Notes: generated by a model from the letters alone, not told the origin. Positions 45,496 to 55,342 are shown, numbered from the stretch's first letter. The stretch: 64,000 nt of DNA from Streptomyces lydicus (GCF_001729485.1 NZ_CP017157.1:8137358-8201357), one strand, 5' to 3'. Made by a program: numbers and translations.

Positions 45496-46971
45496 TCAGC
45501 CCTGCGTGGCCCACCACTCCTTCAGAGCCGCGATCGCCGCTTCCCGCTCCATGGGGCCGTGCTCCAGCCGGAGCTCCAGCATCTGCTTGTACGCCTTGCC
45601 GACCTCAGGCCCCGGACGGAGCCCCAGGATCTCCATGATGTCGTTGCCGTCCAGGTCCGGACGGATGGCATCCAGCTCTTCCTGGTCCTGCAGCCGTGCG
45701 ATGCGCTCTTCCAGCCCGTCATAGGCGCGCGACAGGGCAGCGGCCTTGCGCTTGTTGCGGGTGGTGCAGTCGGAACGGGTCAGCTTGTGCAGCCGCTCCA
45801 GCTGCGGGCCGGCGTCACGCACGTAGCGGCGGACCGCGGAGTCCGTCCACTCGCCGGTTCCATAACCGTGGAAGCGCAGATGCAGCTCCACCAGCAGCGA
45901 GACGTCCTTGATCATGTCGTTCGAGTACTTCAGTGCGGCCATGCGCTTCTTGGTCATCTTTGCCCCGACCACCTCATGGTGGTGGAACGAGACCCGGCCG
46001 TCCTTCTCGAAGCGGCGCGTCCTGGGCTTACCGATGTCGTGCAGCAGGGCCGCGAGGCGCAGCACCAGATCGGGCTCGTCCTCTTCGAGATCGATCGCCT
46101 GCTCCAGGACGGTCAGCGAGTGCTCGTAGACGTCCTTGTGCCGGTGATGCTCGTCACTCTCCAGCCGCAGGGCCGGCAGCTCGGGCAGGACCCGGTCGGC
46201 CAGGCCGGAGTCGACCAGCAGCCGCAGCCCCTTGCGCGGGTAGGGCGCGAGGATCAGCTTGTTCAGCTCGTCCCGTACGCGCTCCGCGGAGACGATCTCG
46301 ATGCGGTCCGACATCGCCGTCATCGCGGCGACGACCTCGGGGGCGACCTCGAAGTCCAGCTGAGCGGCGAAACGGGCCGCACGCATCATCCGCAGCGGGT
46401 CGTCCGAGAACGACTCCTCCGGCGTCCCCGGCGTCCGCAGCACCCGGCCGGCCAGGTCCTCCAGGCCGCCGTGCGGATCGACGAACTCCTTCTCCGGCAG
46501 CAGTACCGCCATGGCGTTCACCGTGAAGTCCCGGCGGACCAGGTCGTCCTCGATGGAGTCGCCGTAGGACACCTCGGGCTTGCGCGAGGTGCGGTCGTAC
46601 GCCTCGGAACGGTAGGTCGTGACCTCGATGTCGAACGAGTCCTTCTTGCAACCGACCGTGCCGAAGGCGATGCCGACCTCCCAGACCGCGTCCGCCCACG
46701 GCCGGACGATCTTCAGGACGTCCTCGGGGCGAGCGTCCGTGGTGAAATCCAGGTCATTGCCGAGCCGGCCGAGCAGCGCATCCCGCACCGAGCCGCCGAC
46801 CAGGGCAAGCGTGAACCCGGCCTCCTGGAATCGGCGGGCCAGATCATCCGCGACGGGGGATACCCGCAGCAGTTCGCTCACGGCGCGCCGCTGCACATGG
46901 TTCAGCGCGTTCGTCGACTGCGGCGTCCGCTCGGCGTGCGGAGTGGGGAGGTCATTGTTGGCGTTCGGCAC
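45496..46971 (-). CDS. cca: CCA tRNA nucleotidyltransferase
   Basis: 491 residues of the class II nucleotidyltransferase family, which adds or repairs the 3' CCA of tRNA. The catalytic head has LVGGSVRDALLGRLGNDLDFT (GG plus DxD), then the RRDFTVNAMAV motif and a neck with SDDPLRMMRAARFAAQL. A C-terminal HD-like domain has VSFHHHEVVGAKM and LLHDIGKP. GTG 46971 (MPNANNDLP) is the usual start in relatives; the frame runs to 47001 and no strong ribosome site is seen. It is divergent from the DUF6049 gene. Confidence 0.95.
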   Translation of the reverse strand: MPNANNDLPTPHAERTPQSTNALNHVQRRAVSELLRVSPVADDLARRFQEAGFTLALVGGSVRDALLGRLGNDLDFTTDARPEDVLKIVRPWADAVWEVGIAFGTVGCKKDSFDIEVTTYRSEAYDRTSRKPEVSYGDSIEDDLVRRDFTVNAMAVLLPEKEFVDPHGGLEDLAGRVLRTPGTPEESFSDDPLRMMRAARFAAQLDFEVAPEVVAAMTAMSDRIEIVSAERVRDELNKLILAPYPRKGLRLLVDSGLADRVLPELPALRLESDEHHRHKDVYEHSLTVLEQAIDLEEDEPDLVLRLAALLHDIGKPRTRRFEKDGRVSFHHHEVVGAKMTKKRMAALKYSNDMIKDVSLLVELHLRFHGYGTGEWTDSAVRRYVRDAGPQLERLHKLTRSDCTTRNKRKAAALSRAYDGLEERIARLQDQEELDAIRPDLDGNDIMEILGLRPGPEVGKAYKQMLELRLEHGPMEREAAIAALKEWWATQG

Positions 46972-47157
46972 AACAGAACAGGGTACGTGGCCGCGCAGCA
47001 CGAGGCGTCCCGTAATAAAGGGGACAGGACGGTCGCGGGGCCGTCCGCTCCGCGATCATGTGGAGCAGTCCCCGGCACTCAGGCGCGCCGGGCCTCGTTA
47101 CCATTCGTGGACGCACATTCCGACGACCACTGACGACGACGAGGGACGGACGAGCGC

Positions 47158-49464
47158 GTGGCCGAGGCGGCAGGGTTCCAGGTGACTGAACGGCCGCGTG
47201 GTCGATGGCTGCGAAGGACCGTGACACTGCTCACCGGAGCACCCCTGCTCATGGGGCTGCTCCAGATGCCGCATGCTCCCGCCGCGCAGGCCGCCCCGGG
47301 CGACTCCCACTCGGTCGACGTGACCATCGACTCGATGACCCCCACCACGCCCACCAAGGGCGACACGGTCACCGTCTCCGGCACCCTCACCAACGACAGC
47401 CGCAGCACGATCACCGGCGCGCATGTCGGCATGCACCGTGGCGACGCCCTGGGCAGCCGGAGCGCCATCGAGGCGATGTCGCACCGCACCAGCGGCTATC
47501 TGCCGGGGGTGGACGGCCCCGAGGTCAAGGGACACAAGGAGAAGATCGACAAGCTGGAGCCCGGCGTCAGCCGCCCCTTCAGCCTCAGCGTCCCGGCCAA
47601 GGACCTCAATCTCTCCGACGACGGTGTGTATCAGCTCGGTATCTCACTGTCAGGGCGTTCGCAGGCGGATCCCTCCGAGCACGTCCTCGGCATCGACCGG
47701 ACGTTCCTGCCCTGGCAGACCGCGGACGCCGGCAAGAAGACGCAGCTCACGTACCTGTGGCCGCTGGTCTCCTCCACCCACCTCACCGCCGAGACGGACG
47801 CCGACGCCCAGCAGACCCCGGTGTTCCGCAATGACGACCTCGCGGCCGAGCTCGCCCCCGGCGGCCGGCTGCAGCAGATGGTCGCGCTCAGCAAGAACCT
47901 GCCGGTGACCTTCGTCATCGACCCCGACCTGCTCGCCACCGTCGACGCGATGACCAAGTCGTACCGGGTCAACGGCCCGGACGGCCCGATGGGCAAGAAC
48001 CAGGCGGTCGCCAAGCAGTGGCTGCACGACCTCGAAGAGGCGGTCAAGACGCACGAGGTCGTCGCGCTGCCGTTCGGCGACCCCGATCTGGCCGCGCTGG
48101 CCCACCACGGCAAGGGCGTGCCCAGCGCGCTCAGCCACCTCGGCCCGGCCACCGACCTCGCCGACAAGACCGTGGACACGATCCTCGGTGTGAAGCCGCG
48201 CACAGACTTCGCGTGGCCCGCGGACGGCGCGATCGACTCCTCCGTCGTCGATGTGGCCACCTCGGCCGGCGCACACAACGTGATCACCCGCAGCGACAGC
48301 CTCCGCGAGAACGGCCGGCTGTCCTACACCCCGACCGCGGCCCGCCCGATCGGCGGCGGCAACACCGCGATCGTGTCGGACGCCACGCTCTCCCGGGCCT
48401 TCGAAGGGGACATGGCGAAGGCCGGGGGCTCCTCGCACGCCGTGCAGGAGTTCCTCGCCCAGACCCAGATGGTCAGCCTCCAGGACCCCGACCGGCAGCG
48501 CAGCGTCGTCGTCGCGCCACAGCGCATGCCGTCGGTCAGCCAGGCCCAGGCGATGGCCACCGCGCTGCGGGAGCTGGAGGAGTCCGGCCGCTGGACCCAG
48601 TCGGTGAACCTCAGCGCCGCGGCCAAGGCCAAGCCCGATCCCGCCGCCAGCCGCAGCGTGCCGAGCGGCGCCGCCTACCCGTCCTCGCTGCGCAGGCAGG
48701 AACTCCCCACCGAGGCATTCCGGCAGATCCAGGGCACCCAGGCCGAGCTGGACGACTTCCAGGTCATCCTGGCCCAGCCGGAGCGGGTGGTGACGCCGTT
48801 CGGGAACGCCATGATGCGCGAGATGTCGACGCAGTGGCGGGGCCATGACTCCGGCGCGTCGGCGTTCCGTCACTCGGTGCGCAACTACCTCGACGGGCTC
48901 ACCAAGAAGGTCCACCTGATCCAGAAGTCGGAGGCCACGCTCTCCGGGCGCAGCGCCACGATTCCGGTGACGGTCCAGAACAACCTGGTCCAGGGCGTCA
49001 AGAACATGACGCTGAAGCTGACCTCGTCCCAGCCCAACCGTCTGGACGCGGGAAAGTCCCAGCAGATCACCGTGGACGGCGGGCACAGCCAGTCGTTCAA
49101 GTTCGACACCACGGCCAACGCCAACGGTCGCGCGTGGGTCACCGCCCAGCTCTACACGGCGGACGGAAAGCCCTACGGTGAGCCCATGACGTTCCAGGTG
49201 AACGTCACGGAGATCACCGCCACAGTGATGCTCGTCATCGCGGGCGGTGTGCTGCTGCTCGTCCTGGCCGGCGTACGGATCTATCTCCAGCGCAAGCGGA
49301 CCGGGAACCGGCCCGCCGAGGACGGCTCCGACGGCGGCACGGACACGGACGGAGACAACGGCGGCACGGACGGAGACGCTCCCGAGCAGCCGAGTGACCC
49401 CACGCCGGACACCGGTTCGGAAAGCTCCGACCCGTCCGGCTCAGGTGAGAAAGTGGACCGTTGA
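47158..49464 (+). CDS. DUF6049 family secreted or membrane-anchored protein
   Basis: 768 residues. A signal peptide is clear (RRTVTLLTGAPLLMGLLQMP then APAAQAAPG, cleaved around residue 46). An Ig-like or other beta-rich part follows (VDVTIDSMTPTTPTKGDTVT), then a large DUF6049 region to about 680. One TM helix (TATVMLVIAGGVLLLVLAGV, about 690-712) anchors a short acidic cytoplasmic tail of DGDNGG-type repeats. The gene directly precedes murJ in actinobacteria, hinting at a peptidoglycan-related role. GTG 47158 follows GAGGGACGGA. Confidence 0.9.
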   Translation: MAEAAGFQVTERPRGRWLRRTVTLLTGAPLLMGLLQMPHAPAAQAAPGDSHSVDVTIDSMTPTTPTKGDTVTVSGTLTNDSRSTITGAHVGMHRGDALGSRSAIEAMSHRTSGYLPGVDGPEVKGHKEKIDKLEPGVSRPFSLSVPAKDLNLSDDGVYQLGISLSGRSQADPSEHVLGIDRTFLPWQTADAGKKTQLTYLWPLVSSTHLTAETDADAQQTPVFRNDDLAAELAPGGRLQQMVALSKNLPVTFVIDPDLLATVDAMTKSYRVNGPDGPMGKNQAVAKQWLHDLEEAVKTHEVVALPFGDPDLAALAHHGKGVPSALSHLGPATDLADKTVDTILGVKPRTDFAWPADGAIDSSVVDVATSAGAHNVITRSDSLRENGRLSYTPTAARPIGGGNTAIVSDATLSRAFEGDMAKAGGSSHAVQEFLAQTQMVSLQDPDRQRSVVVAPQRMPSVSQAQAMATALRELEESGRWTQSVNLSAAAKAKPDPAASRSVPSGAAYPSSLRRQELPTEAFRQIQGTQAELDDFQVILAQPERVVTPFGNAMMREMSTQWRGHDSGASAFRHSVRNYLDGLTKKVHLIQKSEATLSGRSATIPVTVQNNLVQGVKNMTLKLTSSQPNRLDAGKSQQITVDGGHSQSFKFDTTANANGRAWVTAQLYTADGKPYGEPMTFQVNVTEITATVMLVIAGGVLLLVLAGVRIYLQRKRTGNRPAEDGSDGGTDTDGDNGGTDGDAPEQPSDPTPDTGSESSDPSGSGEKVDR

Positions 49465-49510
49465 TATATGGCGGGGCCGGATGGCCGGCGACGGATGAGG
49501 TGGGGCAGCG

Positions 49511-51724
49511 ATGAATGCGCCGTACGACGGTGACCGGGGCCGGGGCGCCAATGGCGACCCCACGGGGCCGGTCCCTGCGACGCCCCAGTTCCCAGCGGAT
49601 CAGGACCCCTTTCTGCAGGACACCTACCGCCACGACCCGCACCGCACGCAGGACCCGACGGCCCAGGACCCGGTGACCGAGGCGCGCTACGACCGCGCCG
49701 GGCAGCCGCCCCCGCCGCCGGGCCACGTCGGCCCCCCGCAGTACCAGCAGCCCGCTGCAGGCCGGCAGGCGCCCGACCCGCAGCAGTGGGCCTCGGCCCC
49801 GCCGCGCGGCCCGCAGGGCCCGGCCCACAACGCCCCGTACGGCGAGGACACCCCGACGACGCAGTTGCTGGGCGTCGACGAGCTGAGGAGCCAGGCCGGG
49901 GACGGACACCCGGAGCCCGACGCCTTCGCGCACCTCTACCGCGACCAGCAGCCCTACGACTCCCAGCGCCCGGCCCCGGCCGGTCCCCCCGTCGGTGCCG
50001 CCGTGCCCGGTACGGCACCCGGCCCGGAGGTCGTACCGCCGCAGCCGACGCCGGAGCCCGCCCCCGTGGCGGCGGCCGCCAAGCCCTCCGGCGGCCGTGC
50101 CTCCGGCCTGCTCAAGTCCAGTGCGGTGATGGCCGCGGGCACGATGGTCTCCCGTCTGACGGGTTTCATCCGCTCCGCGCTGATCGTCGCGGCGCTCGGC
50201 GGTGCGGTGCTCGGTGACTCCTGGCAGGTCGCCTACCAGCTCCCGACGATGATCTTCATCCTGACCATCGGCGGCGGTCTGAACTCCGTGTTCGTCCCGC
50301 AGTTGGTGCGAGCCATGAAGGAGGACGACGACGGCGGCGAGGCGTACGCCAACCGGCTGCTGACGCTGGTCATCGTGGTCCTCGGCGTGCTGACGGTGCT
50401 GGCGGTGTTCGCCGCGCCCCTCCTGGTGAAACTCGTCTCGTTCGACATCTCACGGGACCCGGCGGCCAACGAAGTCGCCGTCGCCTTCACCCGCTACTGC
50501 GTCCCCACGATCTTCTTCATGGGTCTGCACGTGGTGATGGGGCAGATCCTCAACGCCCGCGGCCGCTTCGGCGCGATGATGTGGACCCCGGTCCTCAACA
50601 ACATCGTCATGATCGCCACCTTCGGCCTGTTCATCTGGGTCTACGGCACGGCGAAGACCTCGCACATCGGCGTCACCACCATCCCCGACGAGGGCATCCG
50701 GCTGCTGGGCATCGGCACGCTGCTCGGGCTGGTCGTCCAGGCACTGGCGATGATCCCGTACCTGCGCGACGCCAACTTCAAGCTCCGGCTGCGCTTCGAC
50801 TGGCGCGGCCACGGGCTGGGCAAGGCCGCCAAGCTGGCCAAGTGGACCGTGCTGTTCGTCCTCGCCAACCAGGCCGGCGTCCTGGTCGTCACCCAGCTCT
50901 CCACCTGGGCCGGCAAGACCGCCGACCGGCAGGGGCACCCCGGCACCGGCTTCATCTCCTACGCCAGCGCCCAGCTGATCTGGAACATGCCGCAGGCGAT
51001 CATCACGGTCTCCGTGATGGCGGCCCTGCTGCCGCGGCTGGCGCGCTCCGCCCACGACGGTGACACCGGGGCCGTCCGGGACGACATGTCGCAGGGGCTG
51101 CGCACCTCCGCCGTCGCGATCGTCCCGATCTCCTTCGGCTTCCTCTCCCTCGGCATCCCGCTGTGCACCCTGGTCTACGGCTCGTCCGGTGCCGGGATCC
51201 CGATGGGCTACATGCTGATGGCCTTCGGCATCGGCCTGATCCCGTTCTCGGTGCAGTACGTCGTCCTGCGCGCCTTCTACGCGTACGAGGACACCCGCAC
51301 GCCCTTCTACAACACGGTGATCGTCGCGGCCGTCAACGCCGCGGCCTCCGGCCTCTGCTTCCTGATCCTGCCCGCGCGCTGGGCCGTCGTCGGCATGGCG
51401 GCCTCCTACGGCCTGGCCTACATCATCGGCGTGGGCGTGGCCTGGCGGCGCCTGGGCAAGCGCATGGACGGGGATCTCGACACCGCTCACGTCGTGCGGA
51501 CCTACGCGCGGCTGGCCGGTGCCAGCATCCCGGCCACGATCATCTCCGGAGCCGTGGTGTACGCCATCATGCAGATGCTCGGCAGCGGTTTCGTCGGGTC
51601 ACTGGCCGCCCTGGTCGCCGGTGCCGCCGCACTGCTGGCCGTGTTCTACCTGGCCGCACGCAAAATGCGCATCGAGGAAATGAACGCCCTGGTCGGCATG
51701 GTCCGGTCAAAGCTTGGGCGTTGA
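49511..51724 (+). CDS. murJ: Lipid II flippase MurJ with Pro-rich N-terminal extension
   Basis: 737 residues. Residues 1 to about 200 are Pro/Gln-rich and probably disordered. From SGLLKSSAVMAAGTMVSRLTGF the MOP-superfamily core begins, with about 14 TM helices; VIVAALGGAVLGDSWQVAYQLP and the AFYAYEDTRTPFYNTVIVA motif are typical of MurJ/MviN. It moves lipid II across the membrane. ATG 49511 lies 47 bp after the DUF6049 gene, and the pseudokinase gene follows, so the three probably form one unit. Confidence 0.95.
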   Translation: MNAPYDGDRGRGANGDPTGPVPATPQFPADQDPFLQDTYRHDPHRTQDPTAQDPVTEARYDRAGQPPPPPGHVGPPQYQQPAAGRQAPDPQQWASAPPRGPQGPAHNAPYGEDTPTTQLLGVDELRSQAGDGHPEPDAFAHLYRDQQPYDSQRPAPAGPPVGAAVPGTAPGPEVVPPQPTPEPAPVAAAAKPSGGRASGLLKSSAVMAAGTMVSRLTGFIRSALIVAALGGAVLGDSWQVAYQLPTMIFILTIGGGLNSVFVPQLVRAMKEDDDGGEAYANRLLTLVIVVLGVLTVLAVFAAPLLVKLVSFDISRDPAANEVAVAFTRYCVPTIFFMGLHVVMGQILNARGRFGAMMWTPVLNNIVMIATFGLFIWVYGTAKTSHIGVTTIPDEGIRLLGIGTLLGLVVQALAMIPYLRDANFKLRLRFDWRGHGLGKAAKLAKWTVLFVLANQAGVLVVTQLSTWAGKTADRQGHPGTGFISYASAQLIWNMPQAIITVSVMAALLPRLARSAHDGDTGAVRDDMSQGLRTSAVAIVPISFGFLSLGIPLCTLVYGSSGAGIPMGYMLMAFGIGLIPFSVQYVVLRAFYAYEDTRTPFYNTVIVAAVNAAASGLCFLILPARWAVVGMAASYGLAYIIGVGVAWRRLGKRMDGDLDTAHVVRTYARLAGASIPATIISGAVVYAIMQMLGSGFVGSLAALVAGAAALLAVFYLAARKMRIEEMNALVGMVRSKLGR

Positions 51725-51831
51725 TTGAGCACAACCATCGACTGCCACCGTGTGTCGTGCATAGTGGCGGACTGTGGGCACAATTGTCTTGGCTCATTGA
51801 GCCTGCAACGGATGGGGAGGCAGGAACGACG

Positions 51832-53553
51832 GTGGCGGAACGGAGCACGGCTGCCGTCGACGTGGCCGACACGAGCGGTGAGGAACCGCTGACCGCCAAG
51901 GCGGGCAAGGCCACGGACGACGGTGCTAAGGCCGAGAAGGTATCCGGCGGGGAAAAGGACGCCGCACGCGCCGAGGAGCAGCGTGCCGAGGCGGCCGAGG
52001 CCCAGCCACCGGAGCTGCACAGCGGCCACAAGCTCGCCAGACGCTACCGCCTCGAAGAGTGCGTCACCCGTCTGGACGGCTTCAGCAGCTGGCGTGCGGT
52101 CGACGAGAAGCTGCGCCGGGCCGTCGGCGTGCACATCCTGCCCGCCGACCATCCCCGAGCCCGGCCGGTGCTCTCCGCCGCCCGTTCCTCGGCGTTGCTC
52201 GGCGACCCCCGGTTCGTCCAGGTCCTCGACGCCGTCGAGGAGAACGACCTCGTCTACGTCGTCCACGAGTGGCTGCCGGACGCCACCGAGCTGACCACCG
52301 TGCTCGCCAACGGTCCGCTGGAGCCGCACGACGCCTACCAGCTCGTCAGCCAGGTCTCCCAGGCCATGGCCGCCGCGCACCGCGAGGGCCTGGCCCACCT
52401 GCGGATCACCCCCGGCTCGGTGCTGCGCACGGAATCCGGGCAGTACCGCATCCGCGGTCTGGCCGTCATGGCGGCACTGCGCGGCATCACCTGCGAGCAC
52501 CCGCAGCGCACGGACACCGAGGCGATCGGGGCCCTGCTGTACGCCGCGCTGACCCAGCGCTGGCCCTACGAGAACGACGCCCACGGCCTGACCGGCCTGC
52601 CCAAGGGCGTCGGGCTGATCGCGCCCGACCAGGTGCGCGCCGGCGTCCACCGCGGGCTGTCCGAGCTCGCGATGCGCGCGCTGATCAACGACGGCGCCAC
52701 GGCGTCCCGTCAGGAGCAGCCCTGCACCACCCCGGAGGAGCTGGCCAAGGCCGTTGCGGCCATGCCGCGCATCCGGCCCCCGGAGACCGCGTTCAGCACC
52801 CCGCCGCCATACCAGCGCACGGGCTACCAGCAGGGCAGCTACCGGCAGCCGGCGACGCACAGCCGGCCGTCCGGCCTGGCCACGCAGCCGGTCCCCACGC
52901 CTCCGCCGCCGCTGCAGAGCCGTACCGGCCGGGCGCTGAAGTGGTCCGTTTCCGCGCTGCTCATCGCCGCTCTGGGGCTGGGCAGCTGGCAGCTGGCGGA
53001 CACGCTGCTGAAGCGGGAGAAGGACCAGGACGACCCCGGTAACTCGCACACGAGCGGGGGCAGCGACAAGAAGCCGGGCGGCAAGCCGATCAAGATCGCG
53101 GACGCTGTCGAGTACTACCCGGACGGCCAGCCGCAGCACGCCGACCAGGCGCAGTACACACACGACGGGAATGCCGGCACGTACTGGCGCAGCAAGAGCT
53201 ACCGCGAGGGCCCGGATCTCAATCCGGCCTACAAGAAGGGCGTCGGCCTCGTCTTCGACCTCGGTTCGAAGCAGCAGATAAGCAGCGCGTCGATCGGGCT
53301 GCACTACATCGGTGATCACACCACCGTGACGCTGTACGCGGCCGATTCGCTGTCCCCGTCCGAGCCGCTGAGCTCGATGCAGAAGCTCGGGTCGGGCCAG
53401 TCCTCGGGATCGAGCGCGAAGGTCAATCTGAAGCAGCCGGCGAAGGCCCGCTACGTCGTCGCGTGGATCACCGCGATGCCCTACGCGCCGGGCGACGAGT
53501 TCAGCGACGCCGGATACAAGCAGGGTGTGACTGAGGTGACGTTCGCCAACTGA
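51832..53553 (+). CDS. Membrane pseudokinase with extracellular discoidin-like domain
   Basis: 573 residues. A charged N-terminus of about 65 residues leads to a PknB-like kinase fold (about 70-330) in which every catalytic landmark is altered: VAVKVL reads AVGVHIL, HRDxKPxN reads HLRITPGS, and DFG reads RGL. It should bind rather than phosphorylate. A Pro-rich linker, one TM helix (LKWSVSALLIAALGLGSW, about 375-395) and a C-terminal discoidin-like beta domain (GNAGTYWRSKSYREG, GLVFDLGSKQQISS) follow. In mycobacteria the same modules are fused to MviN and respond to PknB. GTG 51832 follows GGAGGCAGGA. Confidence 0.9.
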   Translation: MAERSTAAVDVADTSGEEPLTAKAGKATDDGAKAEKVSGGEKDAARAEEQRAEAAEAQPPELHSGHKLARRYRLEECVTRLDGFSSWRAVDEKLRRAVGVHILPADHPRARPVLSAARSSALLGDPRFVQVLDAVEENDLVYVVHEWLPDATELTTVLANGPLEPHDAYQLVSQVSQAMAAAHREGLAHLRITPGSVLRTESGQYRIRGLAVMAALRGITCEHPQRTDTEAIGALLYAALTQRWPYENDAHGLTGLPKGVGLIAPDQVRAGVHRGLSELAMRALINDGATASRQEQPCTTPEELAKAVAAMPRIRPPETAFSTPPPYQRTGYQQGSYRQPATHSRPSGLATQPVPTPPPPLQSRTGRALKWSVSALLIAALGLGSWQLADTLLKREKDQDDPGNSHTSGGSDKKPGGKPIKIADAVEYYPDGQPQHADQAQYTHDGNAGTYWRSKSYREGPDLNPAYKKGVGLVFDLGSKQQISSASIGLHYIGDHTTVTLYAADSLSPSEPLSSMQKLGSGQSSGSSAKVNLKQPAKARYVVAWITAMPYAPGDEFSDAGYKQGVTEVTFAN

Positions 53554-53589
53554 CCAGGCGGCGAACGCAACCGCCGTCGCGGACAGTGA

Positions 53590-53625
53590 GCGGGGCTCCG
53601 GCCGGATATCTGGCCGAAGCCCCGC
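53590..53625 (+). terminator. Terminator after the pseudokinase gene
   Basis: GCGGGGCTCCGGCC (53590-53603) pairs, with a small internal mismatch, with GGCCGAAGCCCCGC (53612-53625), followed by ATTTACTTT. The sigM promoter must lie between here and 53691. Confidence 0.7.
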
Positions 53626-53690
53626 ATTTACTTTCCTGACCTGGCGGGCTTCAATGGGACCGAGATCAGGCAGCTACGGCCGGGGGGCCC

Positions 53691-54386
53691 GTGTCCACCG
53701 ACAGCGACAAGGCTTCGACACCAACCGACGCCGATCTCCTTGCGCTGCATGTAAAGGGCGACCCCGATGCCTTCGGGGAGATCGTTCGGCGGCACCGCGA
53801 CCGGCTCTGGGCCGTGGCATTGCGCACCCTCGGTGACCGCGAGGAAGCCGCCGACGCCGTGCAGGACGCGCTGGTCTCCGCCTATCGCGCCGCCCACACC
53901 TTCCGCGGCCAGTCCGCCGTGACGACCTGGCTGCACCGCATCACCGTCAACGCCTGCCTGGACCGGGCCCGCAAGGCCGCCTCCCGGCGCACCTCACCGG
54001 TCGCCGAAACCGAGCGGCTGGAGCAGCTCCTCGAACCCGAGGAATCCGCGGAGGCTCCCGCTGAGCGCCAAGACCTCCACCGCGAGCTGTTCCGCGCGCT
54101 GCGCACCCTGCCCGAGGAGCAGCGTGCCGCGCTGGTCCTCGTCGATATGCAGGGCTATCCGGTGGCGGAGGCCGCCGAGATCCTCGACATCCCGACCGGA
54201 ACGGTGAAAAGCCGCTGCGCACGAGGCCGTGCCCGACTCCTTCCCTTGGTCACCCATCTGCGCGCTGATGGCGGGGGTAGCGAACCCGCGAGCCGGGGAA
54301 GGAACCGGGCGCAGGGGACATCCGTCCCACCGACGGCAGGACCCAAGGACTCAGGTGCCGTGAAGGGCGGAGGTGGGCGAGCGTGA
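53691..54386 (+). CDS. sigM: ECF RNA polymerase sigma factor SigM
   Basis: 231 residues. Sigma region 2 is seen in DPDAFGEIVRRHRDRLWAVA and DREEAADAVQDALVSAYRAA. Region 4 is LPEEQRAALVLVDMQGYPVAEA then DIPTGTVKSRCARGRARL. A 40-residue polar C-terminal tail follows. SigM in actinobacteria answers to cell-envelope or oxidative stress. GTG 53691 follows a GGGGGG run. The stop overlaps the start of the anti-sigma gene (GTGA), so the two are translationally coupled, as expected for an ECF pair. Confidence 0.95.
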   Translation: MSTDSDKASTPTDADLLALHVKGDPDAFGEIVRRHRDRLWAVALRTLGDREEAADAVQDALVSAYRAAHTFRGQSAVTTWLHRITVNACLDRARKAASRRTSPVAETERLEQLLEPEESAEAPAERQDLHRELFRALRTLPEEQRAALVLVDMQGYPVAEAAEILDIPTGTVKSRCARGRARLLPLVTHLRADGGGSEPASRGRNRAQGTSVPPTAGPKDSGAVKGGGGRA

Positions 54387-55315
54387 CGTCGACGACCGGC
54401 ACGGATGAGCACCCGGAGGTCTCCGAGATCTCCGATCTCACGGATGGGCTGCTCTCCCCCTCCCGCACCGCGGATTTGCGCGACCACCTCGCCACGTGCG
54501 CGCTGTGCGACGACGTCTACGCCTCCCTGGAAGAGATCCGGGGCCTGCTCGGCACGCTGCCGGGCCCGACACGCATGCCGGCCGATGTTGCCGGGCGTAT
54601 CGATGCCGCTCTCGCTGCTGAGGCGCTGCTGGACCGCACCACCGCAGGGGCCGGAGGCCATGTTTCACGTGTAACAGCCACCACCCCGGTCTCCGTTTCA
54701 CGTGAAACCGATGTCGAGGCTCCCGGCCACCCGGCCCCGGTCTCTCGGCCCGCCGGGCGGCCTCGGGGCGCTACGGGGCCGGGCCGCCAGACACCGCACG
54801 GCCGCGCCTCCCGCGCGCGGCGCTGGCCCCGGGTCCTGCTGGGCACCGCGGCCGCCGCGGCGGTCCTCAGCTTCGGCGGTCTGCTCATCCAGAACGCCGC
54901 CCTGGACGGCACGCAGGCAGAGCGGCCGAACCGGCCCACGGCCACCACAGAGAAGGCCACAGGGGCTCCGGGCGAGCTGACCGCCGCGAGTCTCGGCCCA
55001 CGTGTCCAGGCCATGCTCGCCTCGAAGGGCCCGCACAAGTCTCCGGGCATCGGTGCCCGCAGCTCCCCCGAAACGCCGCTGCGGGGCTCCGCCGACACCA
55101 TTCCGTCGTGTGTCCGTCTGGGCATCGGGCGACCGGAAGCGCCGCTCGCCTCCAGCCACACCCGCTATCAGGGCAAGGACGCCTACGTCGTCGTGCTGCC
55201 GGACCCGGCGAATGCACAGCGCGTCTCGGCCTATGTGGTCGCTTCCTCGTGTGTCTCCGCCACGCCGCCGAGCCCCGGAAAGGTTCTGCTGTCGCACTCG
55301 TACCAGCGAGACTGA
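54383..55315 (+). CDS. Membrane anti-sigma factor of SigM (ZAS type)
   Basis: 310 residues. The zinc-associated anti-sigma motif reads DLRDHLATCALCDDVY (H35, C39, C42). A TM helix near residues 150-170 (VLLGTAAAAAVLSFGGLL) separates the cytoplasmic sigma-binding part from an extracytoplasmic domain of about 140 residues. Between them, two parS-like sites in the DNA are read as VSRVT (94-98) and VSRET (105-109). The cytoplasmic linker around them is Pro/Arg-rich. It should hold SigM inactive until a signal releases it. Equivalent to mycobacterial RsmA by position. Confidence 0.9.
   Translation: MTSTTGTDEHPEVSEISDLTDGLLSPSRTADLRDHLATCALCDDVYASLEEIRGLLGTLPGPTRMPADVAGRIDAALAAEALLDRTTAGAGGHVSRVTATTPVSVSRETDVEAPGHPAPVSRPAGRPRGATGPGRQTPHGRASRARRWPRVLLGTAAAAAVLSFGGLLIQNAALDGTQAERPNRPTATTEKATGAPGELTAASLGPRVQAMLASKGPHKSPGIGARSSPETPLRGSADTIPSCVRLGIGRPEAPLASSHTRYQGKDAYVVVLPDPANAQRVSAYVVASSCVSATPPSPGKVLLSHSYQRD
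54662..54708. other. parS pair inside the anti-sigma coding sequence
   Basis: GTTTCACGTGTAAC (one mismatch) at 54662-54675 and perfect GTTTCACGTGAAAC at 54695-54708; start spacing 33 bp. Confidence 0.87.
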
Positions 55316-55342
55316 ACGACGGGTAGTGCGCTGTGACACTCC

